DNA of 41,978 nucleotides from Selenomonadaceae bacterium (GCA_030523645.1 JAUNIB010000009.1:1-41978), one strand, 5' to 3'. Positions 7,670 through 15,697 are shown, counted from the stretch's first letter. The notes: generated by a model from the letters alone, not told the origin. Program-made: numbers and translations.

Positions 7670-9373
7670 ATGGGTGTATTTGAATATACAGCGGAGGAAT
7701 TGTTAGGCACTGTTGAAAGTGTTGACACTTCTACTGTTATTGTTAAAGTAGAGAACGATGATAAATTGCGCGGGTTGCAAGTGAATCATCTGATTTCTAT
7801 CCAAAGTTCCAAAATTGGTCAACATTTGATTGGGTTAGTATCGAAGATTATTCGAAAGTCAGCATATAGCGATCCAAAAGCAGATATTTTCCCAGAGAAT
7901 GGGTTCAATATTATTAAAGTTATTCTTATAGGAACGCACTTTGATAGAAATGCTGGAAAAGAAAATGTATTTCGTCGTTCTTTGGCAACAGTTCCAACGA
8001 TAAATGCAGAGTGTTACCTTATCCATGGAGATAGACTAAAGCAATTCATGCAAGCAATATCATCTATTCCAGCGGGAGAAGATGCAGTCAGTTTGCAAAT
8101 TGGTTGCTATTCGATAGATGAGGATGCTACGGCATGGCTAAATGGCAACAAATTGTTTCAGCGGCATGCCGTAATTGTTGGTAGTACGGGTTCTGGCAAG
8201 TCATGGTGCGTTGCTAAAATCCTTGAGCAGGTTGCAACGCTCAAATCCGCAGACGCAATTCTGTTCGATATTCATGGTGAGTATTCGCCTCTGCAAGGTG
8301 ATAGTTTCACTCATCTAAAAGTGGCTGGACCAAACGATGACATACAGGAGGGGATGCTATTCCTTCCATATTGGCTTTTGACCTATGAGGAAATGCTGTC
8401 ACTCATGCTTGATCGAAGTGATAACAATGCTCCGAATCAGGCAATGATGTTTAGTAGTGCGGTAATAGATGGAAAGAAAGAATTTCTGAGAAATACAGAC
8501 AAAACAGAAATGGAAGCTAATATTACGTTGGACAGCCCCATTCCCTATAGCCTTGATAAGCTGCTTGATTTTCTAAAATCAAAAGATAACGAAATGGTTT
8601 CTGGAGTCAGAAGTGAAAAGCAGGGTCCATACTTTGGTAAGTTGACTCGCTTTATTCAACGGTTGGAAACCAAGCAGAAAGATAAACGATTGAATTTTAT
8701 GTTTTCATCTGCTTCAAAGTTGCTCAGTTATGATTATATGAGTGAACTCTGTGGTAATCTTATGTTACCTTCTTTTTCTGGCAAAAATGGAGTGAAAATT
8801 ATTGATTTTTCGGAAGTGCCTTCTGATATTCTTCCGTTAATAGTTTCTCTTATAGCTCGTGTGATCTTCTCAGTGCAACAGTGGACAACTCCGGATCATC
8901 GGCAGCCGATTGCTGTTTTTTGTGATGAAGCCCATCTATATATTCCTGCTAGTACCGAAAAGAGTATTGATGGTGCAAGTCTTGTAACATTTGAACGAAT
9001 TTCTAAGGAAGGCAGAAAATACGGAATTGGGTTAGTCGTAATATCTCAGCGACCTTCCGAAGTAAATCGTACAGTACTCAGTCAAAGTAATAATTTTATT
9101 GCTATGAGGCTGACAAATGTTGATGATCAGTCTGTTGTAAAACGTCTCCTGCCAGACAGCTTGGGGGATTATGCGGAAATGCTGCCTATCTTAGATATAG
9201 GAGAAGCCTTAGTCGTTGGAGATGCAAGCTTACTTCCAAGTAGAATTCGCATTGCCTCGCCTAATATGAAACCCCGAAGTGCAACTGTTGATTTCTGGGA
9301 TGAGTGGTCAAAGGAATCAGCAACAGTAGATATTTCAAGTGCAATAGAGGCGCTGAGAAAGCAGTCAAAATAA
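7670..9373 (+). CDS. herA: HerA/FtsK-type ATPase (DUF87), DNA translocase of the SIR2-HerA pair
   Basis: 567 residues. An N-terminal beta-barrel-like HerA/HAS domain (about 1-130) precedes the ATPase core. Walker A is GSTGSGKS (171-178), followed by the HerA motif DIHGEYSPL (about 200-208). Walker B is IAVFCDEAH (414-422), and VVISQRPSEV (about 456-465) carries the sensor/arginine region. In bacteria such proteins form hexamers; in SIR2-HerA the hexamer assembles with SIR2 subunits. GGAGGGAGAGA sits directly before the ATG. It is the last gene of the operon, and no convincing terminator follows. NurA, the usual archaeal partner, is absent, which fits a SIR2 partnership. Confidence 0.88.
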   Translation: MGVFEYTAEELLGTVESVDTSTVIVKVENDDKLRGLQVNHLISIQSSKIGQHLIGLVSKIIRKSAYSDPKADIFPENGFNIIKVILIGTHFDRNAGKENVFRRSLATVPTINAECYLIHGDRLKQFMQAISSIPAGEDAVSLQIGCYSIDEDATAWLNGNKLFQRHAVIVGSTGSGKSWCVAKILEQVATLKSADAILFDIHGEYSPLQGDSFTHLKVAGPNDDIQEGMLFLPYWLLTYEEMLSLMLDRSDNNAPNQAMMFSSAVIDGKKEFLRNTDKTEMEANITLDSPIPYSLDKLLDFLKSKDNEMVSGVRSEKQGPYFGKLTRFIQRLETKQKDKRLNFMFSSASKLLSYDYMSELCGNLMLPSFSGKNGVKIIDFSEVPSDILPLIVSLIARVIFSVQQWTTPDHRQPIAVFCDEAHLYIPASTEKSIDGASLVTFERISKEGRKYGIGLVVISQRPSEVNRTVLSQSNNFIAMRLTNVDDQSVVKRLLPDSLGDYAEMLPILDIGEALVVGDASLLPSRIRIASPNMKPRSATVDFWDEWSKESATVDISSAIEALRKQSK

Positions 9374-9442
9374 TTGATATGCAGATAAGCCCGGATTTAG
9401 TTACAGCATAGAATCTTAAAGCCACAACAGAACGAACGGATA

Positions 9443-9640
9443 GGCTGCACTAAAAGTAGACCGTGGAAATATCCAAATCTGCTTTGGGGGTATTTTAGTG
9501 TCAAAGTCAAGGTTTTCTACAGAGGACAAACTAAAATGGGGAATGGCCTCAATGAAAGGCGAGGTTGGTTGGCGAGTTTCTGAATACAATTTTTCATACT
9601 TATTGACATGGCAAGTATCAATAAGATAGAATTATAGCAG
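9443..9640 (+). mobile_element. Probable IS3-family remnant (left end and start of orfA)
   Basis: The stretch CTGCACTAAAAGTAGACC (from 9445) resembles IS3/IS150-group terminal repeats. It is followed by a GTG-initiated ORF at 9498-9629 (43 residues, MSKSRFSTEDKLKWGMASMK...) with GGGGG before it. The first dozen residues resemble the start of OrfA transposases, and the rest is degenerate. The remnant closes the AT-rich defence island on its right. The 74 bases between herA and this stretch hold nothing recognisable. The family assignment is from memory of the termini and needs a database search. Confidence 0.45.
9603..9632 (+). promoter_or_regulatory. Promoter of the gamma carbonic anhydrase gene
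   Basis: TTGACA (9603-9608) and TAGAAT (9627-9632) with an 18-base spacer, about 55 bases before the start codon. It lies inside the IS-like remnant, so the remnant may have supplied this promoter. Confidence 0.7.
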
Positions 9641-9686
9641 AGAGATATTCTGTCCGTGTGTATCAGAGAAAGGATTGTGTGAGATT

Positions 9687-10277
9687 ATGGAATACATCAA
9701 GATTAAAGAGCAGGATGCCAAGCATTATATTTATGAGTTTGAGGGAAAATATCCGGTCATCGATCCGAAGGCGTATGCTTTCAGCACCGCCGCTCTGCTG
9801 GGCGATGTAGAGCTGAAGGAGTATGCCAGCGTATGGCCGAATGTCACCATCCGCGGTGATGTAAACAAAATCGTAGTCGGCCGCTACAGCAACATTCAGG
9901 ACAACAGCTGCCTCCATGTAGCCGACAACTATGCCTGCATCGTCGGTGACTATGTTACCGTCGGTCACAGCGTTACCCTCCATGCCTGCACTGTAGAGGA
10001 CTACTGCCTCATCGGCATGGGCGCTACCGTTCTCGATGGCGCAGTCATCGGCCGCGGCTCCATCGTCGGCGCCGGTGCTCTCGTCACCAAGGGAACTGTC
10101 GTACCGCCGAACTCTCTCGTTCTCGGCTCTCCGGCAAAGGTCGTCAAGACCATGAGCGAGGATGGCATCAAGGCTATCCATGCTCAGGCTGTAAAGTATA
10201 AGTCCGAGTGGGCTGAGAAGTATGGCCTTGGCCCGGATGTAGGCGGCGAGGTCTACGACGGAGCAAAAATCGTCTGA
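9687..10277 (+). CDS. Gamma-class carbonic anhydrase family protein (left-handed beta helix)
   Basis: 196 residues from ATG 9687; a TTG at 9675 is in frame but sits on the AAAGGA that serves as SD. The sequence is built of hexapeptide repeats typical of a left-handed parallel beta helix (VWPNVTIRGDVNKIVVG, SIVGAGALVTKG). The putative zinc-binding histidines lie in CLHVAD and VGHSVTLHAC. Length and ending fit the YrdA/PaaY/CaiE branch, many members of which are annotated as carbonic anhydrases or acyltransferases without proof. It is a single-gene unit between its own promoter and a strong terminator. Enzymatic activity is therefore likely but not certain. Confidence 0.85.
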   Translation: MEYIKIKEQDAKHYIYEFEGKYPVIDPKAYAFSTAALLGDVELKEYASVWPNVTIRGDVNKIVVGRYSNIQDNSCLHVADNYACIVGDYVTVGHSVTLHACTVEDYCLIGMGATVLDGAVIGRGSIVGAGALVTKGTVVPPNSLVLGSPAKVVKTMSEDGIKAIHAQAVKYKSEWAEKYGLGPDVGGEVYDGAKIV

Positions 10278-10300
10278 GATTTGATAAATAAGTTGGTATA

Positions 10301-10330
10301 AAAAAGAGACGGCATTGCCGTCTCTTTTTT
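10301..10330 (+). terminator. Rho-independent terminator after the carbonic anhydrase gene
   Basis: GAGACGGC and GCCGTCTC pair around a 3-base loop, flanked by A5 and a T6 tail. Confidence 0.92.
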
Positions 10331-10706
10331 ATGTTATCGTATATCTCTCAATTGCGTTCAAATGCGACTGTACATTATGGCAGATTCACCTGTTGCACAA
10401 TTTGTTTTCTCCAGTGCTAATAATTGCTTGTCACTTTTTATCCCTTTATAAAACAAAAAGAGACACTAGCGAGAATCTAGCATCCCTTCTGCAATTTGTA
10501 ATTTTTTCTGTCTGCACACGAAGGTGCATAAGTCAGGTTGAGGTTATAATCACAAACCCCTCGTAGAGCTGTTGCAGTCCCGCATCCTGACACGCTTCTG
10601 CAAGTCACGGCTCAACTGATACTCCATGTTACCAGTTCTCTACGAAAATGCTACCATTTCGGAGGATGGCTTGTCAACAGAATTCTCTCAATGAAGATTC
10701 AGTTTT
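10331..10706. other. Intergenic stretch without a supported gene; possible mobile-element debris
   Basis: Read on the minus strand, an ATG at 10627 opens a 25-codon ORF (MEYQLSRDLQKRVRM...) that stops at 10550. Its upstream part (10630-10675) carries GGTAGC and GGTAAC repeats around GTAGAGAACT. This resembles an eroded IS gene, but I cannot name a family. A plus-strand ORF across 10315-10566 begins inside the terminator and has no SD. Confidence 0.3.
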
Positions 10707-11648
10707 TTACTGCGCCAGTATCAGCGGCTCGGCCTTCGCCTGCTCGGCGGCGGTGGCGGTGATGTAGCCGGCGGCGACCATAGATTTCAGCACGATATTC
10801 CTTCGCTTTACAGCGGCGTCGTAATCCTTGTAGGGGGAATTGACGCTGGGAGCCTGAGGCATCCCGGCCAGCATGGCGCACTCGGCCAGGGTGAGGTCGG
10901 CGGGAGCCTTGCCGAAGTATCCGTAGGAGGCATCCTTCAGTCCGTAGTAGCCGCCGCCGTAGTATATGGAATTCAGATAGTACTCCAGTATTTCATCCTT
11001 GTCGCAGCGGGCCTCGGTGAAGATAGAGAGAACAAGCTCCTCCAGCTTCCGGGCGTAGGTGCGCTCCCCGGTGAGGAACAGGTTCTTCACCAGCTGCTGG
11101 GTGATGGTGCTGGCGCCCTGCTCGATTTCGCCGCTCTGCATATTCACCAGAAAAGCTCTGACGATGGCTTCAAGGTCAAGGCCGTGATGCTCGTAGAATT
11201 TCCTGTCCTCCATGGCGATGATGGCATAGCGCATATTGTCGGGGATAGTGTCGATGGCCGCGTAGCGGGAGGCCTGGGGCAGCCGTTCCTGTATGTGCTG
11301 ACGGATGAAGATGAGCCGGAGGAACCGGTGGAACGTATCCAGCTCGGCTTCTTCCTCATCGTCCCGCTGGCTCTGTATCCGCTCCCGATTCTTTTGCCGG
11401 GCGTCCTCGGCCTTCTCTCTGGGGGAGGGGGAAGCCTTGTCTTCTTTCTCTCCCAGCTTGTCCCGGATGGAAGCTCCGGCCTTGCCGGCGGCATCCCCGG
11501 CCATGTCGATGACAGCCTTGCCGATGTCGGTTATTTTCTCCACTGCCTGATCGGTGTCGGTCTTGCCGGCGGCTGCCGGGGCAGGGGGAATGTTTATTAT
11601 TGCCGCCGCCAGCAGAAGGGCGGCGAGGCTTTTTCTGTGTTTTATCAT
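10707..11648 (-). CDS. Monofunctional peptidoglycan glycosyltransferase (GT51)
   Basis: 313 residues from ATG 11648, which GGAG precedes by 6 bases; upstream in-frame starts lie across the promoter and lack an SD. Residues 1-28 form a signal-peptide-like segment ending PAPAAAG. About 30-105 is a charged Lys/Glu/Asp/Arg-rich linker. About 110-310 is a GT51 domain with EDRKFYEHHG (catalytic Glu), GASTITQQLVKNLF and LAECAMLAGMPQAP. The domain polymerises lipid II into glycan strands at the outer face of the inner membrane. No transpeptidase domain is present, so it is MtgA/Pbp1a-N-terminus-like. An Ala-rich, possibly cleaved leader instead of a plain membrane anchor is unusual; without lipid anchoring the protein could be periplasmic. 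Confidence 0.88.
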   Translation of the reverse strand: MIKHRKSLAALLLAAAIINIPPAPAAAGKTDTDQAVEKITDIGKAVIDMAGDAAGKAGASIRDKLGEKEDKASPSPREKAEDARQKNRERIQSQRDDEEEAELDTFHRFLRLIFIRQHIQERLPQASRYAAIDTIPDNMRYAIIAMEDRKFYEHHGLDLEAIVRAFLVNMQSGEIEQGASTITQQLVKNLFLTGERTYARKLEELVLSIFTEARCDKDEILEYYLNSIYYGGGYYGLKDASYGYFGKAPADLTLAECAMLAGMPQAPSVNSPYKDYDAAVKRRNIVLKSMVAAGYITATAAEQAKAEPLILAQ

Positions 11649-11679
11649 GTGCGTCTCCGTGGTCTCTGATTTTTCCTCC

Positions 11680-11685
11680 ATTATA
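11680..11685 (-). promoter_or_regulatory. Possible -10 of the GT51 gene
   Basis: TATAAT read on the minus strand at 11685-11680, about 31 bases before the start codon. The expected -35 position is only A/T-rich. Confidence 0.4.
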
Positions 11686-11741
11686 ACATAATGGGGAGCG
11701 ATGAAAAAAGATTGAAAAAATATGCAGAGTATTCGGTATAA

Positions 11742-11758
11742 TATACAATAAATGTATA
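11742..11758. promoter_or_regulatory. Inverted repeat upstream of the arginine cluster, possible regulator site
   Basis: TATACA and TGTATA flank five bases, about 70 bases before the argC -35, in the divergent gap. It is A/T-rich and symmetrical like ArgR operators, but it does not match a consensus I can vouch for. Confidence 0.3.
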
Positions 11759-11827
11759 AAAGTGGACGGCGAAATAAACAATATTTCCTAATTTTCAAGA
11801 AATTTACGGAAATTTTTCTGTGTTTCA

Positions 11828-11856
11828 TTGAAATTTTATGCAAAAGGAAGTATAAT
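11828..11856 (+). promoter_or_regulatory. Promoter of the arginine biosynthesis cluster
   Basis: TTGAAA (11828-11833), 17 bases, TATAAT (11851-11856). The start codon of argC is 33 bases further on, preceded by GGGAGG. Confidence 0.85.
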
Positions 11857-11889
11857 ATCCTGTACTAAAGAAACGGGAGGTAAATTTGC

Positions 11890-12924
11890 ATGAAAGTTAG
11901 TGTTGTTGGTGCTACCGGATATGCCGGAGCAGAGCTGCTGCGAATTTTGTATAATCATCCCGAGGCTCAGGTGGTTCATGTAACCAGCGAAAGCTCCGCG
12001 GGCAAGAAAATATCCGATATGTATCCTCACATGGCCGGGCTGTGTGATTTGGAGCTGGAGACATTAGATAATATTGAAGAGATTGGCAAGGACAGCGATT
12101 TCATCTTCATCGGCCTGCCGGCCGGTCATGCAATGGATATTGCAAAGAAGCTGGAGAAGCTGCCGGTCCGTATCATCGACCTGGGTGCCGACTTCCGCTT
12201 CGATGATGTGAAGACCTACGAGAAGTGGTACAAGGTAGACCACACCTATGCCGATGCCCCGCGCGTCTACGGTCTGGCTGAGCTGACCCGTGACGAGGTG
12301 AAGGGCGCCAAGATAATCGGCAACGCCGGCTGCTACACTACCGCCAGCATTTTGGGCATGACCCCGCTGGTTGGGGCAAAGCTGGTAGAGACCGACAGCA
12401 TCGTCATCGATGCCAAGTCCGGTGTTTCCGGTGCCGGCCGAGGTGCGAAGCTGCCCAATCACTTCCCCGAACTGTTTGACAACTTCAAGGCCTACGGCGT
12501 GGCCAATCACCGCCACACCCCGGAGATAGAGCAGGCTCTGTCCAAGGAAGCAGGGGAGGACATTCTGCTGAATTTCACTCCGCACCTTGTTCCCATGGCT
12601 CGCGGCATTCTCGCCACCGGCTATGCGAAGCTGAAGAAGGGCGTTACCGCCGAGATGGTAGATGCCGCTTTCCACGACCGCTATGACAAGGAGTATTTCA
12701 TCCGTCTGCGGGGCCGTGGAGCATATCCGGAGACGAAGTTCGTCCGCGGCTCCAACTTCGTGGACATCGGCTGGCACGTGGATGAGCGCACCGGCCGGGT
12801 TATCGTCCTGTCCGCTATCGACAACCTTGTGAAGGGTGCCGCCGGTCAGGCTGTTCAGAATTTCAACATTGCCGCTGGCTTCGATGAGAAGCTGGGTCTG
12901 GATACAATGCCGATATATCCTTGA
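11890..12924 (+). CDS. argC: N-acetyl-gamma-glutamyl-phosphate reductase
   Basis: 344 residues, the usual length. It reduces N-acetylglutamyl phosphate to the semialdehyde with NADPH, the third step of arginine synthesis. The N-terminal Rossmann motif is VVGATGYAGAELLRIL; the catalytic Cys lies in GNAGCYTTA; KSGVSGAGRGAKL and HRHTPEIEQ are family hallmarks. It is first in the cluster, with its own promoter and a strong SD. The argJ SD begins four bases after its stop codon. Confidence 0.96.
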   Translation: MKVSVVGATGYAGAELLRILYNHPEAQVVHVTSESSAGKKISDMYPHMAGLCDLELETLDNIEEIGKDSDFIFIGLPAGHAMDIAKKLEKLPVRIIDLGADFRFDDVKTYEKWYKVDHTYADAPRVYGLAELTRDEVKGAKIIGNAGCYTTASILGMTPLVGAKLVETDSIVIDAKSGVSGAGRGAKLPNHFPELFDNFKAYGVANHRHTPEIEQALSKEAGEDILLNFTPHLVPMARGILATGYAKLKKGVTAEMVDAAFHDRYDKEYFIRLRGRGAYPETKFVRGSNFVDIGWHVDERTGRVIVLSAIDNLVKGAAGQAVQNFNIAAGFDEKLGLDTMPIYP

Positions 12925-12941
12925 TGCAGGAGGAAATGAAA

Positions 12942-14153
12942 ATGTTTAGTGAAGAAAATGCCAAGCTTGGCGTAACATATCCGAAGGGATTCACAGCTGC
13001 CGGTATCAAGGCCGGCATCAAGAAGAGCGGCAACCTCGACCTTGCCCTCATTTATACTAAGAAGGAAGCGGCACTGGCCGGTACCTTCACTCAGAACAAA
13101 GTCGCAGCTGCTCCGGTACTCTATGACCGTGAGGTAGTAGCTACCGGCTCCGGTCACGCTATCATCGCCAATGCCGGCTGTGCCAATGCCTGCACCGGCG
13201 AGCAGGGCATGAAGGATGCCCGCGAGATGGCAGCCGTCACCGCTGAGGCTTTGGGCTGCAAGGCCGATGATGTCATCGTCGGCTCCACCGGTATCATCGG
13301 CGTAAATCTCCCGATGGAGAAGCTGACTGCCGGTATCAAGAAAATCGTCGGTGAACTCAGCGAGGACGGCAGCGACAATGCCAGCCGCGCCATCATGACC
13401 ACCGATACGAAGCAGAAGGCCTGCTCCGGCTCCCTGACGCTGGGCGGCAAGGAAGTCCGCTTCGGCGCTATCTGCAAAGGCTCCGGCATGATTCGTCCCA
13501 ACATGGCGACCATGCTCTGCTACATTACTACCGATGCCGCCATCACTGCCGAGATGCTTCAGAAGGCTGTCAGCAACGCAGTAGAGTATTCCTTCAACAT
13601 GGTATCCGTTGACGGTGATATGTCCACCAACGACAGCTGCGTCTGCCTGGCCAACGGCGAGGCCGGCAACCCGCTTATCGACAGCGACAATGATGACTAT
13701 AAGGCATTCGCTGCCAAGCTGAAGGAAATCTGCATCGGCATGGCAATGCGTATGGCTGATGACGGCGAGGGCGCAACGAAGCTCATCACCGTAAATGTCG
13801 AGGGCGCTCAGAATTTTGCCGAGGCAAAGAAGACGGCGATGTCCGTAGCCCAGTCTCCGCTGGTCAAGACCGCATTCTTCGGCGAGGATCCGAACTGGGG
13901 CCGCGTCATCTGCGCTGTCGGCTACGCCGATGCTCCCATGGTGCCGGAGAAGACAGTGGTCAGCTTCGGCGATGTAGTAGTATTTGACAAGGGTCTCGGT
14001 GCGAAGTTTGACGAGGAGCATCTCCGTCAGGTCATGGAGCAGCATGATATTACCGTTACGGTAGAGCTTGGGCTCGGTGAGGCAGAGGCTACCGTCTGGA
14101 CTTGCGACTTCAGCTATGAGTATGTGAAGATTAACGGCGAGTATCACACCTGA
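12942..14153 (+). CDS. argJ: Glutamate N-acetyltransferase / N-acetylglutamate synthase
   Basis: 403 residues from ATG 12942, eight bases after AGGAGG; earlier in-frame starts are too close to that SD. ArgJ moves acetyl from N-acetylornithine to glutamate, and the bifunctional kind also uses acetyl-CoA. The self-cleavage site that yields alpha and beta subunits is in KGSGMIRPNMATML, with Thr as nucleophile. Family blocks such as STGIIGVNLPMEK and GEDPNWGRVICAVGYA are present. Its presence explains the absence of argE here; no argA-like gene is in the window, which fits a bifunctional enzyme. That bifunctionality is inferred. Confidence 0.95.
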   Translation: MFSEENAKLGVTYPKGFTAAGIKAGIKKSGNLDLALIYTKKEAALAGTFTQNKVAAAPVLYDREVVATGSGHAIIANAGCANACTGEQGMKDAREMAAVTAEALGCKADDVIVGSTGIIGVNLPMEKLTAGIKKIVGELSEDGSDNASRAIMTTDTKQKACSGSLTLGGKEVRFGAICKGSGMIRPNMATMLCYITTDAAITAEMLQKAVSNAVEYSFNMVSVDGDMSTNDSCVCLANGEAGNPLIDSDNDDYKAFAAKLKEICIGMAMRMADDGEGATKLITVNVEGAQNFAEAKKTAMSVAQSPLVKTAFFGEDPNWGRVICAVGYADAPMVPEKTVVSFGDVVVFDKGLGAKFDEEHLRQVMEQHDITVTVELGLGEAEATVWTCDFSYEYVKINGEYHT

Positions 14154-14159
14154 TATGTA

Positions 14160-14375
14160 AAGGCCCCCCTGTTCCGACTCACTAAGCGCTAAAGCGCTAA
14201 GTTCGCTGGATGGCACTCACTAAATTCATACATCGCTTTGCTTGTATTCATTAAGTGAGTTAGCCAAACGGGAGCTGTCAGCGAAGCTGACTGGGGGGTA
14301 ATCAGACAAGTCACTGTCTCACTCTTTACCCCTCCGCCCTCGCTGCGCTCGGGCACCTCCCCTGGAGGGGAGGCT
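14160..14375. repeat. Palindromic element (GGCTCCCCT type), left half interrupted by a nested insert
   Basis: The right half-unit (14328-14374) pairs CCTCGCTGCGCTCGGG-type and CTCCCCTGGAGGGGAG stems. The left half begins AGGCCCCCCTG (14161-14171) and resumes at GGGAGCTGTCAGCG (14270 on). Between them lie about 97 extra bases with ACTCACT at 14177 and 14215, AGTGAGT at 14254 and two AGCGCT. Other copies are at 17974, 31851 and 38985. Confidence 0.8.
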
Positions 14376-14392
14376 ATGAAAAGGAGTAATGG

Positions 14393-14441
14393 TACCTCAT
14401 CCGTCTCGCTTCGCGAGTCACCTTCCCTAGAGGGGGAAGGT
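14393..14441. repeat. Half copy of the ACCTCA...TGAGGT element
   Basis: ACCTCATCCGTCTCGCTTCG followed by the stem of a CCTTCCC/GGGAAGG hairpin. It matches one half of the 98-bp elements at 15383 and 23685, and ends just before the argB SD. Confidence 0.8.
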
Positions 14442-14461
14442 TATTATAAGGAGTAGATGTT

Positions 14462-15346
14462 ATGTTTTCAGCTCAGGATACAGCTTCCGTTCTGGTAGCG
14501 GCACTCCCTTACATCAAGGAATTTGCCGGCAAGACGGTAGTAATTAAATACGGCGGCAACGCCATGATAAGCGACGAACTGAAGAAGATGGTCATGGAGG
14601 ACATTGCCCTCATGAAATATGTCGGCATCAGTCCCGTCATCGTCCACGGCGGCGGCCCGGATATCACCGGCATGCTGAAGAAGGTGGGCAAGCAGTCCGA
14701 GTTCGTTGCCGGTCTGCGCGTCACTGATCAGGAGACCGTGGAGATTGCCGAAATGGTTCTCTCCGGCAAGATAAATTCCTCCATCGTCAGCGACCTGAAT
14801 CTGCAGGGTACTCCCGCAATCGGCCTCAACGGCAAGGACGCCTTCCTGCTGAAAGCCAAGAAGAAGCTGGCCGAGGTTCACGAAAACGGCAAGGTTGAGA
14901 AGGTTGACATCGGCTTCGTAGGCGAAGTTGAGACCGTCAACGAAAAAATCCTGCAGGATATGATTAACGCCGGATATGTACCGGTCATCGCCCCCATTGG
15001 TATGGGCAGCAAGGGCGAAAGCTACAACATCAACGCCGACACCGCTGCGGCCAAGGTCGCCGGTGCCCTGAAGGCAGAGAAGCTCCTGCTCCTCACCGAT
15101 GTTGAAGGCATTTACAAGGATTTCAGCGACAAGAGCACTTTCATCAGCAGCCTGACTCAGAAGGAAGCTGAAGAATATATCGATACCGGCGTCATCGACG
15201 GCGGTATGATTCCGAAGGTCGAGGCCTGCTTCACCGCACTCTCCATGGGTGCAGGAAAGACCTCCATCATCGACGGCCGCAAGCCTCACTCCCTGCTGCT
15301 GGAGCTGTTCACCCCCGAGGGTATCGGCACGGAAATTGTGAAGTGA
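14462..15346 (+). CDS. argB: Acetylglutamate kinase
   Basis: 294 residues, normal for the family. It phosphorylates N-acetylglutamate, the second step of the pathway and usually the arginine-feedback point. Visible motifs are VVIKYGGNAM (ATP/phosphate-binding Lys), VIVHGGGPDI, and a C-terminal amino-acid-kinase block with LLTDVEGIY and GGMIPKVEA. AAGGAG is eight bases before the ATG. The N-terminal helix preceding the kinase fold is the one found in hexameric, arginine-sensitive enzymes; arginine sensitivity is inferred. It is separated from argJ by 308 bases of repeats. Confidence 0.96.
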   Translation: MFSAQDTASVLVAALPYIKEFAGKTVVIKYGGNAMISDELKKMVMEDIALMKYVGISPVIVHGGGPDITGMLKKVGKQSEFVAGLRVTDQETVEIAEMVLSGKINSSIVSDLNLQGTPAIGLNGKDAFLLKAKKKLAEVHENGKVEKVDIGFVGEVETVNEKILQDMINAGYVPVIAPIGMGSKGESYNINADTAAAKVAGALKAEKLLLLTDVEGIYKDFSDKSTFISSLTQKEAEEYIDTGVIDGGMIPKVEACFTALSMGAGKTSIIDGRKPHSLLLELFTPEGIGTEIVK

Positions 15347-15382
15347 CCTTAATGTAAATCCCCGTGAATATGCCTGCGATTT

Positions 15383-15480
15383 ACCTCACCCACCGGCTTC
15401 GCCGGTCCCCCCTCTCCAGAGGAGAGGGTAATGACCTTCCCCTCTGGGGAAGGTGGCTCGCGAAGCGAGACGGATGAGGT
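15383..15480. repeat. 98-bp ACCTCA...TGAGGT palindromic element, full copy
   Basis: It starts ACCTCACCCACCGGCTTCGC, contains two hairpins back to back (CTCTCC/GGAGAG and CCTTCCCC/GGGGAAGG), and ends GACGGATGAGGT. The termini are inverted repeats. It lies in the argB-argD gap. Confidence 0.88.
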
Positions 15481-15540
15481 TAAATGACATTGATTACCGA
15501 ATGAAAATGTGTTTTCGGCAAAATCTATTCATGGGGTCGG

Positions 15541-15546
15541 TATAAT
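15541..15546 (+). promoter_or_regulatory. Possible extra promoter (-10) before argD
   Basis: TATAAT preceded by GG at the extended -10 position, but without a clear -35. It lies two bases before the tandem repeat and would give argD its own transcript. Confidence 0.4.
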
Positions 15547-15547
15547 A

Positions 15548-15687
15548 AGGAACACCCCTCAGTCATCTTCGATGACAGCTCCCCTCGATGGGAGCCTGTT
15601 AGATGGATTAGAGGAAGAGGAACACCCCTCAGTCATCTTCGATGACAGCTCCCCACGACGGGAGCCTATTAGATGGATTAGAAGAAG
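15548..15687 (+). repeat. Two tandem 70-bp repeats in the argD leader
   Basis: Units 15548-15617 and 15618-15687 differ at only a few positions. Each holds a perfect hairpin GTCATC-TTC-GATGAC, a GGCTCCCCT-type stem, and a purine-rich end (GAGGAAG or GAAGAAG) next to AGGAA. The last one serves as the argD SD. The unit derives from the GGCTCCCCT element family. Confidence 0.9.
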
Positions 15688-15697
15688 AGGAAAAACA

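Noticed and set aside
11649..11889. Classical ArgR boxes ahead of argC
   Set aside because: Only one A/T-rich inverted repeat is present, and it does not match a consensus well enough to claim.
12855..14216. 453-codon minus-strand ORF opposite argJ
   Set aside because: It is an antisense shadow produced by GC-rich codon bias; argJ has all family motifs and the antisense frame has none.
15509..15697. N-terminal extension of ArgD
   Set aside because: It translates the 70-bp tandem repeat; the family start and the SD both point to 15698.
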